From the NCBI GenBank assembly GCA_009746045.1, contig RPFO01000076.1, positions 4,769,775 through 4,815,774 on the forward strand: a DNA stretch of 46,000 nt, in the 5' to 3' direction. A model generated the notes under the pieces. It did not search any database. It was not told the origin of the DNA and worked only from the letters and a program-made list of their open reading frames with translations. This document shows positions 10,193 through 20,478 of the stretch, piece by piece. Numbering within the stretch: position 1 is the stretch's first letter; each line of letters starts with the position of its first letter. Source of the stretch: Mesostigma viride (taxonomy: Eukaryota > Streptophyta > Mesostigmatophyceae > Mesostigmatales > Mesostigmataceae). The position numbers and the translations under genes are program-made.

Positions 10193-10640
10193 GATAACGG
10201 GGAAAATGACAAAAAACTGCATATTTATACTGTCACATGTCACCATTTGAGCTCAGAATGAGCCCAATTTTTGTGGGTGGTCTATTTCTATGGTCTACAT
10301 GCTGCCTGCAAGAATCCAGCCTGATATGAGTTCATTTGTTTACTATTCATATTTGTTTCATGTAAGATAACGGGGAAAATGACGAAAAACTGCACATGTA
10401 TGCTGTCACATGTCACCATTTGAGCTCTGAATGAGCCCAATTTTTGTGGGTGGTCTATTTTCATGATCTAGATGCTGCCTGCAAGAATCCAGCTTGATAT
10501 GAGTTCATTTGTTCACTATTCATATTTGTTGCATGTAAGGAAAGGGTGACAATGATGAAAAACTGCATATTTATGCTGTCGCATGTCACCATTTGAGCTC
10601 TGAATGAGCCCAATTTTTGTGGGTGGTCTAATTTCATGGT
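10193..10640. repeat. 172-bp satellite array, right part
   Basis: Continuation of the array: markers at 10228, 10402 and 10574 (spacings 174 and 172). The unit decays after about 10640. Confidence 0.88.
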
Positions 10641-11138
10641 CTGAAGGCTGGATGACCTCTGCTTTATTGACAAATATAAGGATTCAATCACATTTGGAAA
10701 AATTGAGTAAAATTTATGAAATTGAGCAAACACTTATGAATCCCCTGACCCCTCCAACAACGGCACAAGCCTCCAGGTAGCTTGACTCAAACTAATGTAA
10801 GTAATTTTCCTCACGACCCACGCACGTTTCGTACGGGGTTGGACATACTAGCACAAAGTTGGAAGCAGGTCCTGCTCTAGCCAGGTTTCCGCACAACTCG
10901 GACTTTTGTCGGGTGGCATGACCCGATGGTTGCGCATGGCGTCTGCTTGCCCTACTGTTGGACAAAATCTGCCAGTGTTTCTGCTAAGGTGGGGGGCATT
11001 CCGGACGAACCGGACGAGGCCACGTAGCGGCCGGGGGGGGGGGAGCCCCCCCCGGGAGGGGGGGTCCGGGGGGGGCACCGCCACCCCCGACCGCCGGCGA
11101 TTTTATTTTTTTTAACAAAAACCTCTATAGCAATTCTA
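10641..11138. other. Non-coding, with G-run/C-run hairpin
   Basis: No gene seen. At 11033-11043 there are eleven G, then AG, then eight C (11046-11053), followed by further G runs to about 11086. This is a strong foldback or G-quadruplex candidate. The 3' part of the interrupted zinc-finger gene begins just to the right. Confidence 0.45.
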
Positions 11139-11389
11139 TCATGCTTTTAAAATGGGCTTATTGGTCTCTTTCAAAACTGGGCCATCCTTTACATTCAATT
11201 TATGAAGTGAGTCAACTATAAAATTTATTGCCACTTGTGACACGCCCCTGTCTCCGGCCCTTGCTTGGAAATCAGCAGACCACAGCCTCTCAATCACCGG
11301 CTTTCCCTCGGCAATGAGAGCCCTCACTTCCTTGCAGGCGTCGTTGTGCTTGGTTGTGCCTTCATGCTCACTTAGCCTTGTCTTCCATA
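11139..11389 (-). pseudogene. 3' part of interrupted TTF-like zinc-finger gene
   Basis: C-terminal half of a protein whose N-terminal half lies at 34446-35101. Read on the minus strand from 11389, it continues the zinc-finger pattern (KTRLSEHEGTTKHNDA) with the His residues expected after the CX2C pair of the other half, then about 65 residues without a known motif, then a stop at 11139. The first 13 bases (GGAAGACAAGGCT on the minus strand) are shared with the other half and are in the same codon phase, so they are read as a target-site duplication. The nominal frame extending to 11462 belongs to inserted DNA. The family resembles TTF/BED-type fingers near hAT-derived genes (inferred), so it may itself be an old transposase relative. 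Confidence 0.6.
11377..11389. repeat. 13-bp target-site duplication, left copy
   Basis: AGCCTTGTCTTCC, repeated exactly at 34446-34458. Sequence similarity stops on both sides of the 13 bp. The two copies bracket the LINE insertion, and the length is typical of LINE target-primed insertion. Confidence 0.75.
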
Positions 11390-11584
11390 TGGAGGCAGAT
11401 GGTGCGCAACCCCCCAGATGGCACCCCCCATGCCGATGAGCCACGAGCCACGAGGTAGCCATGGCTGACGGCGGAGCTCATAACTTTCACGTTTGTGCAC
11501 CGAATTTAGCCGTGAATATCAATATCGTTTCGTCTTTCTAAGACGCACATGCTGATATAATTTTCCGAATCTAAGACGCAATAT

Positions 11585-12926
11585 ATGACGAGCAAACGCC
11601 TGTCGACGCAACGCAGTTTGGCGGATGCGCTCGCCCATGAAAATGCGGCAGCTGCGGCTGCAGCTTTGCCAGCTCCGTCAGGCAGCGGCGACACTAGTCG
11701 TGCACTGGTGGTCGCCCAGCAACCTCCCGGGCTCAATGCCTCGCCATCGGCATCGCCTGACCCTAAACGCGCCCGCTCCGCCGACAAAACAGGAGGGTCT
11801 TCACGCCCCTCGGAACCGCGCTGTCGGCTCCAACCTTTCCAGGTCGATGATCACGACTGGACCAACATGTCTCCGGCCGATGCTCTGCACTGCATCTTCC
11901 TCGGGGACTACGCCTCGCTTTACGACCTGTGCCTCCATCTCCACGACAACAATCGCCTCCTCCTCCCGGACGGCCGCCGATGGAACGACATCCGCCTGCT
12001 GTTCGGGTGCCCTCGCCCCCAACTCCAGCACGCCATCCTCAACTCCCTTCTCCAGCGCTCTGACGGCGAGATCTGGGCTCCATCCATCTCCGCCCGGCCC
12101 ACCCTCCGTTCCATCCTCATGGAAGCCTTTTAGCAGCACGTGTCCCCCCTTGCTGCTGACGTCGCAGCAATGGGTGGTCCGCTGGCTGCTGAACTTCCTC
12201 ACCTCACCGCCACCTCCGCTGCCATTTCCGCCTCCACTGCCGACATCAAATCCCAGCTCCTCGACCTCGACCACCGCCTTCAAGCCACCGCCACCGCCCT
12301 TGATTTGAGAGCTTGCATGACACCGCCGGCCTCACCGCCCAGGCGGTGAAGGACATCGCCGCCCAGCCGGTGCCTGCTGGCCCGGCCGGCGATGCTCCCT
12401 CCACCTGGGCGGACTTGCTTAAGCAGCACACCACCTCCACCACCTCCACCATTTCGGCACAACTCAAGCAACAAGCCCTCGACCTTCGCGAGGAAGCCGA
12501 CATCGCCCGGCGCAGCCACAATGTCATCGTCAAGCACTTCGACCAGCCGGCAGGTGAGACCTCCACGAGCCTTCTTGAGGCATTTAAGTGCGACATTTTT
12601 GCCCCCATGCTACTCACTGGTGAGCTGGACATGTCGGCTGTCCGCCTCCCCCGCGCGCGGGGGAAGGCTGGCCCGGCACCCGTGTCCTCACCTTTAAGTA
12701 CATGGCGGACAAGCTGGCGTTCCTTAAATGCCGCAAGAAGCTCTCGAGGGCTCGCTTCACGCTGGACGACGACTTGACCCTGGCCCAGCAACAGCGGCGA
12801 CGCGAGCTATGGCCGACCTACCATCAGCTCCGGCAGAGCGCAGGGGGGAAGCCGGTATACTGGAGGGGGGCGGTCATCCACGTTGACCACAAGCCCTGGC
12901 AGCCCCCTCCTGCCACCTCAGACTAG
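11585..12926 (+). pseudogene. LINE ORF1-like RNA-binding protein, disrupted
   Basis: A plausible start at 11585 (ATGACGAGC) opens an Ala/Pro-rich N-terminus, then a domain around DDHDWTNMSPADALHCIF. A single in-frame TAG (12131-12133) interrupts it. Later segments need frame changes near 12310 and near 12690. The middle is coiled-coil-like (STTSTISAQLKQQALDLR). The last segment (MADKLAFLKCRKKLSRA to 12926) has the pattern of the C-terminal domain of LINE ORF1 proteins, with DDDLTLAQQQRRRELWP and YWRGAVIHVDHK; such domains bind the element RNA. It ends at 12926. This is assigned by pattern only; the disruptions make it a pseudogene. Confidence 0.55.
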
Positions 12927-13768
12927 GGAATCCATACCAGTAGTGTAGATTAGTCAGGCTTAGCCTAGCATGTGGCCCACGCGCATGTGCGCCCATAATG
13001 GCCCCCATTAATTAATTAATAGACACGTGACTGCGTCACGTGAGCATAAGTCCTCAGTGGAAGGGGTCTGAATATGGCCCCCATGGATGACGCCTTCAGA
13101 ATTTAGCCAAGCCATGCCTATAATGGGACCCCCATGGATGTTGCATTAAGAATTTAGCTATGCTATGCCTATGCAGAGAGGTGCTCTCTGTCGAGAAGCC
13201 ATGCCCTAGCCCTTGTATAGCCATGATGATCTCCCCCCCCCCGTGCCAGGGTCCCCTTAGCTGGGTTGAACCTGAGACAGCATGGTGGTGCCGGTGCCCT
13301 TGAGGCACCTAGAGCAAGTGTTGCTTACATTCCCACCCTTGCAGGAAGTAGCCCAGAATGTATTAAAAGCCATATGCCCCCCTAAAAAGTTAGCATTTTG
13401 GGCAACCAATATGCTTAGTGGATGCAGTTTGGAAAGACCTTTCCAACGCCGTGCTGACCGCCCGAAACAGACAAGGGACAAGAAAGATATGAGGTCCCGA
13501 AGTCCTAGCCGTCCGTGGCCGACTAGGGTGCAGTCCTCTGGTATAGTGGACAGGACACGTGGCAGGCCGTGCCTGCACAGGGTTAGCCTGTCCATCACGT
13601 GACTGTGGTCCACGTAGACCAGGAGGAGCAGCAGCCTGTGACTGGTGGGGTACTGGAGCTGGCACAGCTGGACTGCAAGGATACTAGACCTTGCAGGCTT
13701 GTGACAGGTCCTGTACTTCCTAGGTTGCAGGAGTCTAGGCAAATCCAGCTCGTCCTGGCTCTGCACTG
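12927..13768. other. LINE-internal region, mostly non-coding
   Basis: Contains short local repeats of an ATGGCCCCCATGGATG...AGAATTTAGC unit (about 12995-13165), interrupted by a 65-bp LINE-tail insert (13009-13073). The frames further right have no recognisable motif. Confidence 0.4.
13009..13073 (-). mobile_element. Minimal 5'-truncated LINE copy (3' hairpin and tail only)
   Basis: A 65-bp segment that is the reverse complement of the LINE 3' end at about 34290-34350: ACTGAGGACTTATGC, then the hairpin CACGTGAC-TGC-GTCACGTG, then the TTAATTAA tail. It is flanked by ATGGCCCCCAT (12998-13008 and 13074-13084). Removing it restores a unit that matches the neighbouring local repeat at about 13112-13128. 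This indicates an independent insertion of a nearly fully truncated copy. Confidence 0.7.
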
Positions 13769-14091
13769 ATGCCAGTGGACGTTGGGGATTTGTCTGTATG
13801 CCTGCACGTGCCTCGTCACGCCGATGGGAACGAGGAACAACGCAAAGGATATAGCTTGGTCATGGGGGATGACCAGCTATCTTGGCAAGCACGAACCGTG
13901 GGTGCCCACATTGGACGTGGAAGTGACCACCGTGGTCGTGACTTGGTGCACGGGTTAAAAGGTTGCTGCCTGCAACTTTGGCTCATCCCGTTGTGTGTGA
14001 AAGACCAGGAGCTCACGCTCTGGGCTTTGTTCTTAACTCCCTTCTCAGGGATGTGTGCTTCATATTCTCCCAACGGAGTTATGTTACAATT
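13769..14091 (+). pseudogene. Open frame interrupted by DIRS element B, left part
   Basis: An open frame reaching GVMLQF just before the left end of DIRS element B. The phase is maintained at 34111-34248 on the other side of B (NSMVRKDRWQVVM to a stop at 34248), if the shared CAATTC is counted once. The product is unknown; its place just before the LINE 3' UTR suggests the end of a LINE ORF. Weak evidence that it is coding. Confidence 0.35.
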
Positions 14092-14295
14092 CAAATCCAT
14101 TTCTGGCCTTGCCTTGCTTTGCATGCATCACCACAAAACATCAAATTTATTACAATATGTGTGCTAGCTAGCTCTATACGGTAGAATAACACAGACATGT
14201 CCACCAGATGGCAACACAGCCATCTGTATGCTAGGGTGAGCACACTATGTGAATGTGCAGGGCCAGCCCACAGCAGCTGTGCCCCTGCTCTACCC
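14092..14295. repeat. DIRS-B terminal repeat B2
   Basis: Matches B1 at 29212-29411 with a 4-bp indel and a few substitutions. Both end at CTCTACCC. A GC-rich spacer (14296-14319, GGGTGGG-rich) separates it from A2. Confidence 0.85.
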
Positions 14296-14319
14296 CTTTT
14301 GCCAGGGTGGGTGGGTGGG

Positions 14320-14435
14320 AGGCAAAAGAAACAACCTGCTTCCCTAGAATGGAAGCCCACCTTTTCTAGCAACCACCTGTCCAGCCAACCCCTACCTGGG
14401 TGGCTGGGGTACAGGTGCCAGCACAAAAAATATTT
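14320..14435. repeat. DIRS-B internal repeat A2, left part
   Basis: Matches 33904-34019. It stops inside a T run at AATATTT and resumes at 29124 with TTTCTAAAA. The T count sums to the six of the intact A1 copy. Confidence 0.88.
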
Positions 14436-14493
14436 CTACTTATTGCTTGGCAAAGGCTAGCCTTACCCCCAAACACGCAGGGAGGGTGGGCGG

Positions 14494-14927
14494 GAAAAGA
14501 AAAGAGGCCGACCTTAGCTAGGTGGGTTTGTTTTTGTCCTTTTTTGCGTGTCATGCGGCCTTGGCCCGGACGGCATTTTTTCGCCACGCAAATGTTGCGT
14601 CTGAACAAATGACGCAATGTGGCGTTCTAATTGCCGGCAGCTTACGTAAGGCTGCCGGGGCTTTTAGGTCACATATTGCGTGAGAGAAAGAATCTAGATC
14701 TAGTTAATCACTACGCCATGAGCCAAGAATCCTAGACAGTGGCAGGTTTATATCTCAACGTAGCTCCTGCCACCTGGCCAAGAAAAACTGGCCAAAGCTT
14801 TGGCCACGACTGATCCGGATCAGGCCGCACCGGCCTCAAAAGGTATGTCACGTGAACCCAATAACCTAGCTATAGCGGCTACCCTTCCATCTCACTATAA
14901 AGAAACTATGTTCAGAGAACCACGATT
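14494..14927. repeat. DIRS-A repeat A2
   Basis: 434 bp matching A1 at 28690-29123 at constant offset, with very few substitutions. It begins GAAAAGAAAAGAGGCCG and ends CCACGATT. Confidence 0.9.
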
Positions 14928-15179
14928 CTATTAACCGTGGAACTCCAGGGTAACCAGACTCTTTATTAAAACAATGAGTGGAGCACATGCAAAAGGCAGG
15001 CCACATCCCGGCCGCCGATGCTCATGGGAACACTTATTGCTTGGCAAAGGCTAGCCTTACCCTTACATCCCTCCCTGGCGATCCATGCCAGGGGCAAAGA
15101 ACCTAGCATAATGACAGAGAAATGAACAACCAAATTAGGTGGAGGGCAATTTCAAAATAGCCCGCCAGGCCCGAGGGGG
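14928..15179. other. DIRS-A repeat B1 and 3' untranslated region
   Basis: Non-coding stretch between repeat A2 and the recombinase stop. It contains the 31-bp segment shared with B2 (15032-15062). CTATTAACC at its start corresponds to CTACTTATT at the outer end of B2. Confidence 0.55.
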
Positions 15180-16064
15180 TCAGGCGGCCATGGCCCGAAG
15201 AATAACCTCAGGCAGCTGCACCTCCAAACTGCGGTGCAAGCCCACATAATGGGCAACCGTGGAGCTGCTAAGCCAGCGCCCCCGGCCCTGGATGTCCCCC
15301 ATGCTGCGACCCGCGAGGAAATCGTGAGTGGCACCTCCATGCCGCAGCCCGTGAATGGTGAAAATCTGGGCGACCCCCAAGGCCTGACTCGCAGCCTGCC
15401 AAATGCGCCGGAATTGCGGGTAGGTGAAAGGGAACACGGCCTCCCAAGCGTGCTTACCCGCGATGCAGTGACGGAGGATGGTTTCAGACATCACATCTTC
15501 TACCACCACTGACTGAGTCTTGCCCTTAGAGGTCTTGGTAGACCTCAGCAGTAGGGCGCCCCGTTGAGCCGGCCCAAGCCGAACGTCAGGCTGGAGGCGC
15601 ACATGGCCAACACGGAGGTTCAGCGCCTCCGAGATTCGCAGGTAATGGCGGAACACGATGACAACCAGCAGGCCCGCAAGGCGCTGACCTTGCATGACCA
15701 TCGTGCTGGCAAGTGCAAACGCCGCCTCCCATGGAATGGGAGGAGGGGCACGGGGGGGCACAAGTGTTTTCCACCCAGCGAGGACGCCACGGGCCAAGTC
15801 CTACCACTTCACCATACCGGGATAATAAAGTTGCAACCCCATCAAGGCATTGACACACACTTGGCGGCTGTACCCCCGAAAATGAGCCCAGGCGACATAC
15901 GCACAAAATGTCTCCTCAAGGGTGTCAGCTCGTGACGATGACCCGTCCGCCCGCCCACCAGCCTCCCACCAAGTCAAGAGGGAATCAAGACCACGACGGT
16001 AGGCCAGCAAAGTAGCCGGCTTTACTTTCCCCTCTAGCAATGGAAGGTAGCTAACAGGTGCAGG

Positions 16065-16091
16065 GGGCCCCGGGTTAGGATGGATGCCTTC
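16065..16091 (-). other. 2A-like motif EGIHPNPGP (DIRS-A)
   Basis: Located between the RNase H and recombinase domains. The 2A ribosome-skipping consensus ends in D-V/I-E-x-N-P-G-P. Here His replaces Glu and the preceding Asp is Gly. The equivalent site in DIRS-B reads GDVHPNPGP. Confidence 0.6.
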
Positions 16092-16107
16092 CGCGGTCAG
16101 GTCGCGC

Positions 16108-16112
16108 ACCCA
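16108..16112. repeat. Target-site duplication ACCCA, left
   Basis: ACCCA abuts the left LTR; the same five bases abut the right LTR at 25391-25395. Removing the element and one copy restores a continuous RNase H-recombinase reading frame. Confidence 0.9.
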
Positions 16113-16568
16113 AGTTAGATGAGATGCTTAGGCTGACACACGGATTTCCGGCCTGCGCGCCGCGTATTGCCTACCGCGGCTGAGCGGGACACCTCAGTAC
16201 TGTACGGCAGGGTGTACGGTACTGAGGTGTCATGTGGACTGACGTGCAGTTAGTGCCAGACTGTTCCTAGGCTCTAGCTCGACCCGCCAGATCCGGGTTA
16301 TCCGGGTCTGACGGGCCGAGTGCAGTTGATGCTAGTGACGTGGTCGCATGGCATTGCAGTGTACAGTTGTCCACTGGTAGGTGCTGCAGGTAGCACTGCC
16401 ATAGGCATATAGGCGTAGCACTGGGGAGTGCCGCAGCACCCGAGTTTGCCCAGACGTTCCATTCTGAGCCCTCAAGCTTACACTACTCTCATTGTATTAT
16501 TGCTAATACAACCATCCTTCCGTTTCAGCTTTCGGCAGTTGTCCATCGTCGTTAGACTCGTTCCAACT
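16113..16568 (+). repeat. 5' LTR, 456 bp
   Basis: Starts AGTTAGATGAGATGC and ends GTTCCAACT. It differs from the 3' LTR (24935-25390) at four positions that I can count, all in one stretch of about 55 bp near 16200-16260. A TATA-like GCATATAGG lies near 16405. Confidence 0.92.
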
Positions 16569-16581
16569 TGGACTGAAAAGC
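16569..16581 (+). other. Probable primer-binding site
   Basis: TGGACTGAAAAGC directly follows the 5' LTR. A TGG start is expected opposite a tRNA CCA end. The tRNA was not identified. Confidence 0.45.
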
Positions 16582-16616
16582 TTTTTTATTTTTTTTCCGA
16601 AAAACAAAAAAAAAAC

Positions 16617-17743
16617 ATGGCTTCCAACAACGTCAACGACAACAACAACAAGGGGAAGGCGCCTGCCAGGCGCACATCCCCCCGACTCACGCCGGAGGGC
16701 ACGCCCTCCGCCAACGATGCAGCGAGGGTGACGCCTAGCGTCACCTTCCGCACGGTGGTCGCCGACCACCCCAGGCGTCGGACCCCGCAGGTGGGGACCG
16801 GCGCCCGGGGGATGGCGAGCGGACGTCCGTTTGCCACTGGCGGCTCGTCCGCCATGGCACCCGGGGGGCAGGTCCCCCGGGCACGTAATTCCCCCATCGC
16901 AGGTGATGGGGGTCATGAACGGAGTGACTCCTCGGAAGAGGACGGGGAGGTGCCGCCTGTGAGGCCACGGCCTTCGCTAGAGATTTCTTCCCAGACGCCT
17001 GCGACGTCTGGCAATCTCTCGGTGGGCCGACAGATGGCCATCCTGGACATCGACCGGTATGGTGCGCATGTTCCGCCGCCTGTCGAGTTCGGGCGCTTAC
17101 CGCATCTTCTCCCCATCGGGGAAGATGACATCCCAGCGTTCATCTCGGTGAACGGCTGGATCATTCGTCAGCGTTTTCAGTTGACCCCCGATGAGCCAAC
17201 GCATGCGATAGAGGTTCATCGGACGCAAACGATGCTCGAGGGTCGTCTGCGGATGCAGTTCCACCTGATCCAGGTGGCAGTTTGGATGTGGTGTTTCGCC
17301 AATAGGCCGAGGCGCAATCCAGGCACTGTGGATCAGTGGGCGTCCAGACAGCGTCAGAGAGAGGCGCTGCGCGTGGTCGCCAAGCAGGAGATCACGCTGA
17401 CTCCGTTGGCGCCGTGGCCCCAAGTCACGCCAGTTGGCTGGGGCCCGGAGAGGCGCGAGGCGGCTGCGATGCCGCCTGCGACGGAGCACGGGGCGGCAGT
17501 CGCCCCTACCACGCCCATGGGTGGTGAAACCACCCAGGACCCTCTGGCAGGTCAGAGGGTCCAACCTCAGCAGCGGGCTCCCCCGCCCAGCGTGGGGGGC
17601 CAGGTGGCTGAGGAGGCCACCGGGGTTGCAGGGACCCCGGCGGCGACGCCAGCTCCCGGGGTCGCAGGGACCCCGGCAGCAACGCCGGCGCCTCCGGCGC
17701 AGGTGGGGGAGGTAACTCCCATGGAGGGTGTCACTCATTACAA
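16617..17743 (+). CDS. Upstream ORF (Gag N-terminal region?) of copia-like element, 5' part
   Basis: The ATG at 16617 (AACATGGCT) is chosen because the frame upstream of it lies in the LTR. It begins MASNNVNDNNNKGK, then a long Pro/Arg/Gly-rich low-complexity region, then a more ordered segment (about residues 150-265; DIDRYGAHVPPPVEFGR, WIIRQRFQL, MQFHLIQVAVWMWC) and Ala/Pro-rich repeats with two copies of GVAGTPAATPAP. No known domain is recognised. A TIR insert at 17744 interrupts it. Gag-like character resumes after 18512 (GTSSGSGGQAPSSRNRDK), with further frame changes before about 18990. By position it is an extra N-terminal Gag region or a separate ORF ahead of the CCHC gag. Confidence 0.5.
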
Positions 17744-18512
17744 TTCGTTCAAGTGGCCCGCCGGAGCGGCTGTACAATTTTTCCCAGTGAGCGCGCTGCC
17801 AAGTGTACTTGTGGGCAAATTTTTAGGTGCCCCGTCACTTCGAGGTACTAAAAATTAGGCTACGGTACGAATTCAGCGAATTTCAGCGAATTTTCAGTCG
17901 AACCAAAGGAAGTGACGCCAACTACCAAAAAGTTTCCGTTACGAATTTTCAGCCCAACACTCGCGCAAAATGAAGTGACGGCAACTACCAAAAAGTTTCC
18001 GTTACGAATTTTCACTCCCACACGTTTGCACAAAAGGAAGTGACGGCAACTACCAAAACGTTTCCGTTACGAATTTTCAGTCCCACACTTCGCGCAAATT
18101 TTAGTAGGGCTGCACGCAAGCTACCTTTCAAAATTTTGCGCTAGTATGGAACGCATTTCATTCGTCAGGAGGAACGCTGCCCGCCAACTACCCCCGTTCA
18201 GAAAGTTCCGCCGAAATTTACCCGAGATTTGGAAATCTGAACGTCCGCGCAAATTTTAGTAGGGCTGCACGCAAGCTACCTTTCAAAATTTTGCGCAAGT
18301 ATGGAACGCAATTCATTCGTCCGGAGGAATGCTGCTCGTCAACTGCCCCCGTTCAGAAAGTTGCGCCGAACTTTACTTGAGATTTGGAAATCTGAACGTG
18401 CGGTTGGAGTTTCGCGGGGAAACCCAAGTTCCCAAGTAATTCACCAATGACGCGCTTCGAACACTTGTCCGCTAAAACCTAAGCAGCCGCTCCGGCTGGC
18501 CACTTAAACGAA
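17744..18512. mobile_element. Putative MITE-like TIR insert in gag region
   Basis: Terminal inverted repeats of 29 bp with two mismatches (17744-17772 and 18484-18512; TTCGTTYAAGTGGCC... start). Inside are three tandem units of about 64 bp (GAAGTGACGGCAACTACC near 17909, 17972 and 18037) and a two-copy 155-bp tandem duplication (18091-18245 and 18246-18400). No coding capacity. No clear target duplication, so the superfamily is unassigned. Confidence 0.6.
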
Positions 18513-19184
18513 ACTTGATGGGCACCTCCAGCGGCTCTGGGGGGCAGGCCCCCTCCAGTCGCAACAGGGACAAGGCCCTGGCTGGGCCGGAGGGGCCTCA
18601 GGGTCCCACCTGGGCAGGGCAGCAGCCGGCACGGCTGGACGGCGATCTGGAAGGTCGGGACTTCATCACCCTGGTGATGAGTCCGTGTGGCGGCCATACA
18701 GGCTGCCACAGCCTCCTTCCGTGGGCTGGCCGACAGGAGCCAGCAGATGCACGTCGCGGAGGCGGGCAGCCTGGTGTGTGCGATTATCACGCACATCCTG
18801 GGCTTGCCCAACCTCCAAGCGGCACACGCAGGGTGTGTGACGACCTGCTGCCTGCCCTGCAGGCCTCCTCTCAGGAGGAGGGTGCAGGGCAACAGGGTTC
18901 GCCTGGTGCGACTCCTGGAGCTCCTGCACAATGCCATCCTGGAGGGGCGGGTAGGTGGTTGCCTACCTGGCTGCATCATGATTTACTAACCCTACTGACG
19001 ATGACGTGTCCCTCTCTCCCACCTTCCATGATTGGGAGGAGGCCCGCAGCAGGAGGCGGGAAGTGACACACACTCACACCCCCACCCAGCCCACCCCTAT
19101 GTTGTCTAACCCTCCTACACAGCCCATGTTTGCCCTCCTGCTCAGCTCACTCAAGTAGCACTTCCCTCTCAGCATGTCTCTCCT
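18513..19184 (+). pseudogene. Continuation of upstream ORF, decayed
   Basis: Two overlapping frames carry the plausible continuation: about 18515-18690 (GTSSGSGGQAPSSRNRDK...) then about 18687-18990 (ATASFRGLADRSQQMHVA, LPNLQAAHAG). A frame change lies near 18690. After 18990 the sequence is Thr/Pro-rich with no motif. Confidence 0.35.
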
Positions 19185-20063
19185 GTGAATGCTGCAGCAG
19201 CAACACCATCTTCTCCCTCTCCCCCTGCATCCCCCTCTAGGTTGCCCACTTACAATGAAAACCGTCCTGTGGATAGGATTAATGTCAGGGGGCTGCCTGA
19301 GGGGTATACTAGGGAGCAGGGGAATCATGCACTTCTCTCTCTTCAGCTGGCTAGGGAGGAACTGAATGTCAAGAATTGGTTTGGATCTCTCATGCAGGGG
19401 GATTTTACCATCAGTCCTCTCTCAGATTCAGAATCTCATTCTTGTCTTCCAGCGTAGGTATCCCAAGTGGCAGGACACGCAGGCTAGGGCAGTTTGGGAG
19501 GCTTTCATGAAGGAGCTAACTGACCTCCTCTCCACCCCCTCATCTGTGGACATATATGGGGCATTCAGGTGGGTAGAGGAATACAGGGTCACATCAGTGG
19601 ACTATGTGGCTGAGACAAAGAAATATGAGCTAGCCATCAAAGCACGTCCTGATGTCCAGCAGCTAGATCACAAGTTCTTGCTGCGTTCCTTCCTTGAGAA
19701 ACTCAAACTTGACAAAAACACCTACGCTATGCTTGCAACAGGAATGGCAAAGTACTGGGAGGACATGAAGGAGGCATTGGATTATATCAAGCTGGCCTTG
19801 GCTCCCCTTAGCCAGGGGGCCATGGGCACCTCTGTAAAGAGGGTCAGGGGGGAGAGAGGGAGGAGGAGGATAGGGAGAGGGAAGACAGGAGCAAGAGACC
19901 TGTCACTATGGCAGAAGTCAAGTCCCTGCTGGGACAAATGTTTAAGGGCAAGGGCAAGGGCAAGGGCAAGGGCAAGGGCAAGGGCAGGGGCTGGGGCAAG
20001 GGCAAGGGTAAGGGGCAGTCTCCCTCCAAGGGGGGCAGCTCCAGCAACAACAACAACAACAGC

Positions 20064-20120
<57 letters not shown>

Positions 20121-20399
20121 AACAACAACAACAACAAGAAGCAGGACAAGGAGGACAAGTCTTCTCAGCGGTGCACCCGCTGTGGCATGAAGTACCACCT
20201 GCGGCCCACCTGCCGCAAGAACGTGGACGAGCTGGGGCATTTGGACGTCCTGTGCCACAAGTGCCACGGGCCGCCCCACGGTGACCCCAAGGACTGCAAG
20301 CGGCCTCCTTACGGCAAGAAGTGTGAGTCTCCCTCTCATGCTGGCTTGAGTGTGCCTGCTTCACCTTTTCATCTGCATGCCCCACTGTCAGAGCAGTGA
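19185..20399 (+). pseudogene. CCHC Gag of copia-like element, frameshifted
   Basis: Capsid-like region in two frames (19185-about 19400, then about 19400-19850; RYPKWQDTQARAVWEAF, LDHKFLLRSFLEKLKL). A G6 run (19847-19852) then marks a change to the frame that carries EEDREREDRSKRPVT, a (GK)n tract, a long poly-Asn tract encoded by an AAC repeat (about 20041-20135), and two zinc knuckles: a perfect CTRCGMKYHLRPTC and a near-standard CHKCHGPPHGDPKDC. It ends at TGA 20397-20399. The protein would coat element RNA. The frame changes show that this copy is defective, or that homopolymer lengths are miscalled. Confidence 0.7.
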
Positions 20400-20478
20400 G
20401 CAGTTCTGGAAAGGTGCTACAGCTGGTTTCAGAAGATTATGTCTCTAAACCAACCTTCACATCTATGGTTCCCAAGGT

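Larger units (their letters stand above)
15180..16112 (-). pseudogene. Tyrosine recombinase of DIRS-A, with amber stop
   Basis: DIRS elements integrate through a circular intermediate using a tyrosine recombinase in place of an integrase. Visible motifs: the first catalytic Arg in HYLRISEALNLR; the HxxR box in IHGLRHGGATH; GRGRW; and the nucleophile Tyr in VAHYVGLHRS. The frame from 16112 is interrupted by one TAG (15801-15803) after YYPGMVKW, where element B has an open codon (RNWVLADRLLAGW). The N-terminal edge carries a 2A-like EGIHPNPGP (16065-16091), then LLEGKVKP and LLAYRRG, also conserved in B. The upstream RNase H half lies at 25391-27804, across the LTR-element insertion. Confidence 0.88.

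Noticed and set aside
16584-16620. A/T-rich run as a retroposed poly-A tail
   Set aside because: It lies between the primer-binding site and the gag ATG of an LTR element with clear LTRs and target duplication.
18479-18979. Minus-strand ORF ending in FKWPAGAA, resembling the end of the 16617 ORF
   Set aside because: The match is the inverted repeat of the TIR insert, not a second gene.
19844-20385. Poly-Cys, poly-Leu, poly-Val and poly-Thr frames near 20050
   Set aside because: They are other-frame readings of an AAC repeat that codes poly-Asn in the gag frame with the zinc knuckles.
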